In this document: one piece after another, positions 55,801-64,000 of the stretch
Layout of the letters: the number at the start of each line of letters is the position of its first letter
How positions within the stretch are numbered: the stretch's first letter is position 1
Assembly: GCF_963422355.1 (NCBI RefSeq)
Contig: NC_085096.1
Span: 6,720,717-6,784,716 of the forward strand
Direction of reading: 5' to 3'
Source: Corticium candelabrum
Lineage: Eukaryota > Porifera > Homoscleromorpha > Homosclerophorida > Plakinidae
Length of the DNA stretch: 64,000 nt
The notes under the pieces: model-generated
Told to the model about the DNA's origin: nothing
The model's database searches: none
Seen by the model: only the letters and a program-made list of their open reading frames with translations
Program-made: the position numbers and the translations under genes

Positions 55801-57758
55801 ATGGGAAAAGGTGATCTATCAGCCCTTACACGTCCCCTTTGTCCCCCAACTGGTTTCAAGCCAACCAGAAAATCTAAGTTTTAGAAGCACCTCAAACCTC
55901 ATGATAAACATTCTGTACAAGCAAGAGGTAAGAATGCCTTTCTGTGATATATGCTGTTAAATAATTTTAAATTTACTTAATATTGCCATGATGCTTCATT
56001 TCATCTGCAGATGAAACAGCCTTACCTTGCCATCAACATTGTGCCACAACAAAGAACCATCTGCTGTTCAGCGTAGCCACTTTCACTGCCCCATGTGTGA
56101 TATAGTCTACGGGCGAAAAGACCACTTTGTAACTCATATCTATCGTTGTCATCAAGCAGGTAAACAATTTGGAATTACTTAGACGGTCAGATTCAATAAT
56201 TATAAAAAGAGATTGAACCGATGTTACACCCACTGGCCCTAACCTTTCTGATGGGTATGGACGTAAGATTGCCATCAAACATTGAATAGCTAAACTTTCT
56301 TAAATATTGTACATCTAGAAATTTGCTATTCAAAATTTCGCCTTTTTCACTTCTTTAAGGCTTTGTTAGATTTTTATTTTCTCCTAAGCAAAACATGTGA
56401 CAGGGAAGCAATTTGCTCTTACACCTAGAAACGAGAACCAAAAAGTGAAATATAGTTCTCAAGATAAACTAACATTTCATGACAACAACATGGGACTCCG
56501 TGCTTGCCATGTGTTATACTGCACACGTACAAGTGGCTCGCTAAAGCAAATCCTCAGATGGATTGAATGGGAAGTAAAATGCACGCATAGTGCTCGATTA
56601 TTATTCTCAAACCTATTATTTGCTCCTTGGATTTAGAAGAAATGGCACTTCCAAGTGCAAATAATGTCTTTTATCAAGTGCTACTCCCTAAATCAATTAT
56701 CCAAACTCGAATCTAGACATAATAATCATCTACTATTCAAAGTATCAGTGCTTATCTGTCAAACTTGTTTACATAAAAAGTTACAAGTGTCACAGCTGCC
56801 ATAGCTACTAGTGACTCATCTGAATACCTCTCAAAAATTGATATCTCTAATCTAACGTTTTCGTCCGCTATGTCTCCACTTGTTACGTCTGTCAATACTC
56901 CTGAGCAGGACGATAGCAAGATATTGGAACCATCCATAGAGATGACTTCTTCATATTCAATGTCTCTGCCATCTATGTCAGCACAAGAACCTGCTGCACA
57001 TTAGTCAAATGACACAGGCAGTAATGAACAGCTTCAATTGTTAAGTTAACATGTCAACAGTTGCTGTACACACCAGCAACAGTGAAGTCAAAGTAAGTAC
57101 TACTCCTGAGTCAAGAGTCAAGTGTGATGTGTGCTTTCTTGAACTACCGTCAAAGAACTTAGCACGCCACAAAAGGACTGTTCACTCTAAATCCAGCAAG
57201 CACATCAATCAAGACAGGCATCATCGTGCAGTTTGCGCTGATGGCAGTAGAGGCTTGTATCTTGTCAGTCAAACCTTGAGAGGTGTTGTCCATCCAATAC
57301 TTGTGCAGACAATTACACTGCCCAGAAACTCAGCCTCCATTTGTGAGCTTACCAAGTGTTTTGATGTCAAGAAAAATCAAGTTCGAAGCTTCAGGCCTTC
57401 ATTTGAATATGATCATGTTCAATCAGTTTGCTATGCTGAGAGCTACCTCCCCAATGTTAAACTAAGAGATGATAGTCTTGATTGTCTTGTGAAACGGCAT
57501 CTGTTTTCAGAAAGCAGACGTGGTGTCTGCATAGCACATCGAAGCAAAGCTCTCAGTGCCAACTGTCCTGTTTTAGTTAGCTCAGTGAACAGCCAACTGA
57601 TTCCAGCTGGTAGCAGGTATATCTTTTTTTCAGTGTTTGCCAAAGGAGTACACTACTGGGGTAGGCTGAGACGAACTGTTGTCTGTTTGGACACTAAAAC
57701 TATGAAGTGGACACATCGCTGTTCTGCTTACCATAAAAAAGCTGCATCCACAGTGTAG
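55801..57758 (+). pseudogene. decayed C2H2 zinc-finger repeat-family gene, N-terminal part
   Basis: ATG at 55801 opens a finger-like exon (PLCPPTGFKP, a TAG, KHLKPHDKHS) up to a GTAAGA donor near 55929. An exon at 56011-56159 (in-frame part from about 56040) holds a clear C2H2 finger (HFHCPMCDIVYGRKDHFVTH, then IYRCH). The long frame 57051-57758 holds another finger (CDVCFLELPSKNLARHKRTV, then H). After it comes a conserved region with RAVCADGSRGLYLVSQTLRG, VHPILVQTI, a C-x5-C pair and YIFFSVFAKGVHYWGRLRR, followed by RCSAYHKK. I recall this succession, up to a SWIM-like Cys cluster, from large uncharacterised animal proteins that are highly copied and probably transposon-borne. The downstream part is not found. 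Stops lie in the first exon and after 57758. Confidence 0.5.
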
Positions 57759-58429
57759 TAGATTGATACGAGCCTTACAGGCCCACCTCTGCATGTAGTG
57801 TGCGGTCGCGTGTTAGTGTGCTGGCGAGAGTTGTACTAAATTCCATTCCAACAGTAGATGCAGTGTGGCAAAATTATCACATCTTGGTATCCCGGGCACT
57901 TACAAACATGGAAATGGTACCTCCGGAGCGCACGTGAGGAGTTGGAGACGCTGGTGCATTCTAACAGACAGAATGATGCTCAAATACGTTGGAACGAGCA
58001 GCTTCCAGAATATTACATATGTAGACTCCACCCCAGTCTGACATGGCCCATCCTATTCTAGCTAAAGAGTAGATGTAATCACCTTAATTGCATTCCTTAG
58101 AAGACATTAGACAGCCAATTAGTTCTCAATGACGTCACCAGAGTCACACGCGAACTCAATTCAGAGCTCTAGGAGACATCCGCACCTACTTTTGTCAGTA
58201 GTATTTCTGCAGCTGTTCTAGAATGCCATCACAAGCTTGTAAATGAGTGTTTACATTGTGTTTAGCAGACGTCATTGAAGTAGTTACACTAATTCAATTT
58301 CTTATTTTCCCCACTAGACAGCCCAAACTGACGAAGTCCACACACATAATTCCCACAATGCACCTATTGTTCGAATGGACTTTAGTGGCTGGTAATACAA
58401 TAACGGTGAAAACACAACATTTGGCGACG
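57759..58429. other. no gene seen
   Basis: A 67-codon frame at 57858-58061 may be a further scrap of the zinc-finger family. The rest is the 5' flank of the Gypsy fossil, where an LTR would be expected but cannot be delimited. Confidence 0.35.
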
Positions 58430-60840
58430 AGGACATCGCGAAGACCGCTAGAATAGAAAAGTGGGACCGTTTAATGGCGACACAAAGAAATGGGACCACT
58501 ACGTGGAACGATTGGAATTCTTTTTCACAGCCAACAAGATCACAGAGAGTGATGAGAAGAGAACGATTCTCTTGATGGCGTGCGGGGCGCCAACATACAA
58601 ACTGATCAGAACTCTCGTGTCACCGAGAAAGACGTAAGAAGCCCCGTATGACGTGATCGTGGCCGTGGATTGTGGTCGTGGCTACGGTAAAGAGCCACCT
58701 CAACCCCAAGCCATCAGTGATCCTCCAAACGTATCGATTCAACAGAAGGACACAACGCCCAGGTGAGTCAGTAGCAGACTTTGTGACAGATTTCAGAAGA
58801 CTATTGGTTGACTGTGAGTATGGAGAGACGTTAGCAGACATGCTTCGCGAACGATTAGTGGTCGGATTAAGAGACGAAAGAATCCAGCGCAGACTACTAC
58901 AAAACGATACGTTAACATTTGACAACTCATGGAGAATCAGTCGATGGATGGAAACAGCAGCCAAGAACACAGAAGAACACTGCCAAACACCAGGGATGCA
59001 AGCAACTCAGGAGGGCCGTCGGAGAGGCAAATGTTTCCGTTGCTTAGGTGACCATTGGCCACAGCCCTGCAGATTTCTCAAACCGCAATGCAGAAGATGC
59101 AAGAAGATTGGTAGCTTGGCAAGGGCGTGCCAAAATCCAACAGCGGAAGAAATAAAGCGAAAACTGTGCATCATGTCGAGAAAACGGAAGAGAGCAGTGA
59201 TGACAACATATCTGGTCTCAGTTCATATGGTAGAGAAGAAGCCACAGGCAGCCCAATTAACAGTGGACGTCACCATCAATCAGAAAAAAGTACAGTTTGA
59301 GATAGACACCAGAGCAGTAGTGTCACTAATCAATGAATCTACAATCCGAAAAAATTGGAAAAGGAAAGAAGCGCCTGGGTTTAGACAACCCAAGATACAG
59401 TTGAAGACATAATCAGGGAAGAAACTAAAAATTACAGGAGAGGTGGAGGCCAGAGTTCGCTATCGCGGTCAGATGGCCAGAGTGCCCTGGTTGTGGTACA
59501 GGGGCAGGGACAGAACCTATTTGGCCGCAATTGGATGAATGAATTCCAGTTGGAATGGAGGAAGATATTTCATGCGAGCGAGGTGCAGAGAGGAATAACC
59601 GCTGGAGCCAGGGAGTCAACAACAATCGACAGCATCTTGAAAAGGTTTCTGGACGTATTTGACAAGGGAAGGGGCCAACTGAAGAAAACGGTGGCATCCT
59701 TTTGTGTTGACCTAGACACCAAGCCGAGATTTTATAAACCAAGACAGGTAGCGTTCGCACATCGGGAGAAGGAAGAACAGGCCATGAGAAAACTGGAAAG
59801 AGGAGGAACCATAAGACCCACGAGTTTCTCAGAATGGACTGCACCAATACTACCGGTACTGAAAACGGATGGGTCGATGCGAATTTGCGACAACTACAGA
59901 TTGACCATTAACCAAGCCGGACAGCGAGATAATTACACGCTCCCACGAATTGAGGACATGTTGGCATCATTATAAGTGGAGTGAAGTTTTCAAAGTTGGA
60001 TTAAAACAACGCATATCAACAAGTGCTCTTAGATGAGCAGTCCATAAAGTGTACGGTGATCAAAACGCATTAACTGTTTGAATTCACTAGGCTCCATTTC
60101 AGGATTGCGGCGGCGCCAGGTATTTTTCACAGAATTATGGACTCTCTGCTACAGGGGATACCACACACAATAGTATACCTGGATGATGTTCTCATTACCG
60201 GTAGGACACAAAACAAACATTGTCGAAATTTGGAAACAGTGCTCAGCAGACTAACACAAGCAGGATTACGCCTCAAACGCAACAAGTGCGTGTTTTTCCA
60301 AAAGGAAGAGGCATATTTGGGAAACAAAATCGACAAACAAAGCATTTATCCTAACGGAGAGAAAGTACGGGCAATACAAAATGTACCGGAGCCAAAGAAT
60401 GTACAGGAACTACGAGCATACTTAGGGCTAATCAACAAATACGGGCGATTTTTGCCGAGATTATCAACCACCCTGGCAGCCTTATACAACTTATTGCGAA
60501 AAGGGAAGCTCTGGACATGGGTGAAAGACCAAAGAAAAGCATTCGAGCTCAGTAAATCGGCTCTGCAATCCACCAACCTCAGCACATTTCGACCCGGAGA
60601 AAGAGCTGACTCTCGCATGTGACGCTTCCCCGTACGGAGTGGAAGCGGTGCTATCGCACCGTCATGCTGATGGCACAAACATACCAACTGCATTTGCGTC
60701 CAGGACTCTCACTCAGGCTGAAGGGGCTACGCACAGATAGACAAAGAGGCAGTGGCAGTAATGTTTGGAGTCAAGCAGCTCCACCAGTTGTGTCATGAGA
60801 CTCTGGAAAATTCTAATACAGAAGAATCCTTACTAGCATT
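58430..60840 (+). mobile_element. Gypsy/Metaviridae-type fossil with gag and pol parts
   Basis: A broken copy with parts in the usual order: gag with two CCHC-type zinc knuckles (about 58500-59160), protease (about 59230-59400), reverse transcriptase (about 59700-60440) and the start of RNase H (about 60440-60780). It has a handful of breaks. A pair of LTRs and integrase are not recognised, and the right side passes into an unrelated repeat-family gene near 60840. Moderately old. Confidence 0.85.
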
Positions 60841-61550
60841 TTTTCGTTTTATTGGTGCTGCATATTTTTAGAAAACATCAAGCAGCGTTTCAGCAGCTAT
60901 GTCCAGAGCAGCTTTTCAAGGACTCAGAAAACGAAAGTTCTTCTGGACAACATAGCATCTTCGGTTCATTGACACTATACGAAACACCATATGGGCTAGG
61001 GTTCCCTTTGAAGACAAAATGCCTCCATCAACTGGAGCGCTACGATTCCATTGGATGAGGTCATTGTGGGTTCGGCAACTGTGGAGTCAGGCTGATCAAA
61101 ATATAGTGGAAGTGAGTGACATCTGTCAATCTAAATGGGAGATAGACTCGGGGTGGATAGAAAGTTATGTGGGAGACACCTGAACACAGGAGAACAGTAC
61201 AAGAAGCAAGGGCTCTGTTGACTCGTGGCTGTGGATGCAAGACTGGGTGTAGGAGCAAACGCTGCCAGCGTGCTAAGAAAGGCCACTATTGTGAGCTTGC
61301 TGTAAGTGTCTTCAGTGTACTACTCTCCAGTCAGAGCATGTGAGTGACTCAGATGAGAACTTCGTTTGCAAGAGGAAATGAAGGAACAACTGCGTTGGAG
61401 AGAACTGCTAGGGCACTTGGAGATAAAGAATCAACGATCACCGATGATGATACACAAATAGATATTCAAAACCAAAGTGATACAGTCCAGAAAGATTCAG
61501 AAGGCTCCTCTAATTTCAGTGTTTAGTCATGTATTCCATTTTGTGTTCCT
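60825..61550 (+). pseudogene. C-terminal part of a Cys-rich uncharacterised repeat family
   Basis: Plus-strand blocks appear in order: FRKHQAAFQQLCPEQLF (about 60870-60920), then WARVPFEDKMPPSTGALRFH followed by WMRSLWVRQLWSQA (about 60988-61097). These are followed by a Cys cluster, LLTRGCGCKTGCRSKRCQRA then KKGHYC, about 61213-61290, and KCLQC-like residues, ending in an acidic tail with a TAG near 61528. The order W-R--FED-MPPS--AL--HW-RS-WV, then a C-x-C-x3-C cluster, is one I remember as the C-terminus of a multi-copy animal protein family of unknown function. The reading shifts frame several times, so it is decayed. Only the C-terminal third is present. Confidence 0.45.
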
Positions 61551-61630
61551 GTAGCGAGCTCTTCGCCTTTCTCATCACCTCATCTCTCATCAAGTCATCT
61601 TCTCTCACTGTGTGTATTTCAATGTCATGT

Positions 61631-61866
61631 CACAAATCTATGCATCCAAATTAAGTTATCAACAACATTACATCTATCAGAGAGAGTCGAATCGTGATGA
61701 CTAATGCGATTTATTGAAAATTAGGTAATGAAACTATACATACGTAATTACTGAGTTAATGATAAATCTCTGCATGCAAATTAAGTTATCAACAACATTA
61801 CATCTATCAGAAAGAGTCAATTCTGATGATTCTTATGCAATTTATTAAAAATTAGGTAATGAAACT
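61631..61866 (+). repeat. 130-bp tandem duplication
   Basis: Two copies with period 130 share AAATTAAGTTATCAACAACA, TTACATCTATCAG and the AATTAGGTAATGAAACTA end, at about 88 percent identity by eye. Confidence 0.85.
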
Positions 61867-61974
61867 AACTAATTCCTGAAGTAGCTACTAACGACTAAAC
61901 ATTTATTACACTTCACACAAAAGTGAACTGATAAAACTAGCAGTGTGAAATAGACTATATATAACATATATATA

Positions 61975-61978
<4 letters not shown>

Positions 61979-62044
<66 letters not shown>
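61979..62044 (+). repeat. TA microsatellite
   Basis: About 32 perfect TA units. Confidence 0.95.
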
Positions 62045-62542
62045 GCTTACGTCTTTGCCAGAAAGCTTTGGTTAGTAAGTAAATTGCCATGATGCGCCAA
62101 TTTAGTTTACGCATGCGCAGTTCAGGTATCTGACTTTGGTGTGAAGTCGCTTCCGGGAATCGGCAATTGTACTGTTCTAACAAAAACCATCGGTGGCAGA
62201 GGCGAAATGGAGAAGAAGTTAGTCACTTTTGCTGTGCGTGGTTTCATCGATCTTTTATTGCATTGGTGCGGTGTTGTTGCCATAAATTAGGAGTGCCTGT
62301 TTTGTTTAGTTTCGTCTTCTCCGAGTTTTGCGAGTGATATCTTTCGGTCAGGTATACAAGTAAGTAGTGTAGCTTTGCCCTATTACAACACCGAAGTTGT
62401 ATCGTCTCAGATCGGCTGAAGGTGAGCTTGTTTCTTAGAAGATCTTAAATGTAGCTAGCAACGTCCCTACAGAAGATTTCTCTGAATCTCATGCAGTCTA
62501 AAGTCACAGTAAATAGGAAGCATGTAATATACGCAATGTTGT
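62045..62542. other. no gene seen
   Basis: Short open stretch with ATG at 62206 (plus), 25 codons long, unsupported. Otherwise 3' flank of the minus-strand gene remnant. Confidence 0.3.
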
Positions 62543-63760
62543 TTAGTCTTTGTTTGCAGCCTTTCTCTTTTCCAACTCAGGCCGGCTTTCAGTAACATAG
62601 GGCAAAACTGACATGCTAGCTTCTTTCACGATTGCTTTCAGTCTCTCTGTACCGTTTCTCACGTTGGCGTAGGTCCGTTGCATCGAGTTAAATCGGGCAT
62701 GAATGGACTCTGCACCCTGTTCACAATGAAACTCCAGTCCAATCTTCCATATCCACACCCATGGCATCACGTGATCTTTCAACATGTGCAGTTTAGCAAT
62801 TGTTGAGACTGTGGGCAACGTAGATCTGTAGTTTCAATAAAATTTGTGATATTGACGTCTACAACATACACGTGCAGTAAGTTCTCATGTTACTTTTGCA
62901 GCAATTTGTTAGAACTGATTCATAAGCTAATGTTTCCATTTTATGTTTGTCCAGTTTTGGCTAACACTTTAACCATTATGGCAAGCTGCAAATAGTATGA
63001 ATGTTACCGTAAATGCTTGAGCAATGTTTTCTGCTGTTGCCCTTGTTACTGCGAGGTCCTGGGGCACGGCCGTTGCAAGAGAATTGCAAAGCTTTTCTAT
63101 GTTGTCTCCCTGTATAGTATAATTTATTGTTGAATAAGCAAATTTTATAAATTGAGATGCTTAAAATAACCTGGCAGCACTTGTGAATGTGGTTGCCTAT
63201 GAATGAGCCTCCATGATAGGTTTATTTTTGAATGCCTAATTTCAGGTGGTGTCTTATCTAAAGCGCAGACTCTAGGGCCATCATGAAGTGGAAAAGACTC
63301 CGATCTGAGGGCTTTTTCTTGATCCTCCTGCAATGGGATGTAACATTAGCCATGTGTCATTAATATAGTAATTAATTAATACATAGCTTGGTGCGGATTA
63401 CAACCATAAATCAATATTGTAACAACTCACGAGTTGATCTGCCTGTGCTGTGAGCTGTTTGGCTTGATCGTATATTTGTATTACAGTGGTGAAGTTGCCT
63501 CTGTGTTGGTGCTTCCTGTGAGATTTATCAAGTTGGCTTCCAACTTATTCTTTCGCACTTCCTCTTTTAACTTCTGTGCTTCTCGTACTCTTGATATGTG
63601 TTGCTTAAAAGAAGATGCAGTTGCATGTCCAATGTGGGTTGGAGCCCTCTCACTTTCTTCGATGACTCTTTGATTGTCTATTTTATGGGCCGCTCGTTCC
63701 AGTTGATCGTAGAGTTTAGCAAAGACTCCTAGACTAATAGGTAATGCTGAGATGGCTACC
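62543..63760 (-). pseudogene. 3' exons of an uncharacterised repeat-family gene, runs off the window
   Basis: Minus-strand blocks read in order. The exon at about 63760-63486 holds AISALPISLGVFAKLYDQLE, ERAPTHIGHATASSF and INLTGSTNTEATSP. The exon 63328-63172 holds EDQEKALRSESFPLHDGPRV, then in another frame a TAA followed by TYHGGSFIGNHIHKCCQ. The exon at about 63109-63010 holds GDNIEKLCNSLATAVPQDLA. The last exon, about 62828-62543, holds KLHMLKDHVMPWVWIWKIGL and EQGAESIHARFNSMQ. The YHGG-F-GNH-HK and EQGAESIHARFN motifs belong to a highly copied family of invertebrate proteins with no known function. The TAA stands where CAA (Gln) is usual, and a frame change precedes it. The 5' part lies beyond base 64000. 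Confidence 0.5.
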
Positions 63761-64000
63761 TGCAATGGTTACAAAAATTATTATTACATGTCGTGCTCAA
63801 CCAGATCAGTCTGATTACAACGATAAGGCTTATTTATGATAGTGCTTTTGCTCTTACAGGGTCAATTGGAACAGCTGCTAGGTGGGGCCTAATAACATTG
63901 TTATAGAATTTTGCTCTTTGTTATTTTGCTCCCTTATTCTGTAAATTTTCTGAAGTCTGTAATGAGCTGGATCAAGACTCCTTTGTTCTGATGGTGTTCT

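Overview
The window looks like nuclear DNA of a marine invertebrate. It has spliced genes with GT-AG introns, long CA/GT microsatellites, a tRNA-derived SINE, LINE pieces, many hAT-type DNA transposons, and typical animal genes: a class B scavenger receptor, a TRAF-type RING protein, a PH-domain protein and a family 29 sialyltransferase. This mix would suit a sponge, perhaps a homoscleromorph, because sialyltransferase genes have been reported there, but that is inference. A run of exactly 200 N (21543-21742) looks like a scaffold gap.

Layout. 1-9 kb is a stack of mobile elements: a LINE reverse-transcriptase remnant, a decayed element in which an OTU cysteine-protease-like domain runs into a hAT transposase, and an intact 904-aa hAT transposase in an element with recognisable terminal inverted repeats. 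9-16.6 kb has no convincing host gene but holds several inverted-repeat (MITE-like) elements. 16.7-28.3 kb is the host-gene island: a two-exon PH-domain gene, the 3' seven exons of a CD36/SCARB-like gene, and a single-exon TRAF-like gene. 28.4-36.7 kb holds minisatellites, a second intact hAT element on the minus strand (794 aa), a 1.8-kb palindrome carrying two copies of a transposase-like first exon, 332-bp tandem repeats and a SINE. 38-42 kb is a decayed multi-exon gene of a repeat-family type, split by CA arrays.

45-49.6 kb is a sialyltransferase gene with an in-frame stop, cut near its C-terminus by a 3.5-kb palindromic composite that carries a Crypton-like tyrosine recombinase and a THAP-like fragment. 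49.6-51.4 kb is a broken Gypsy-type fossil. It is followed at once by a second, intron-containing copy of the last three CD36-like exons. 52-58 kb has tetranucleotide repeats, a LINE tail and a decayed zinc-finger repeat-family gene. 58.4-60.8 kb is a second Gypsy fossil. 60.8-64 kb holds pieces of two more uncharacterised repeat-family genes.

The host genes are unrelated to each other in function. The window is best read as a transposon-rich region in which nested insertions and inverted duplications have reshaped a few ordinary metazoan genes. The most unusual items are the OTU-hAT linkage, the palindromes that carry exons, and the transposon-split sialyltransferase.
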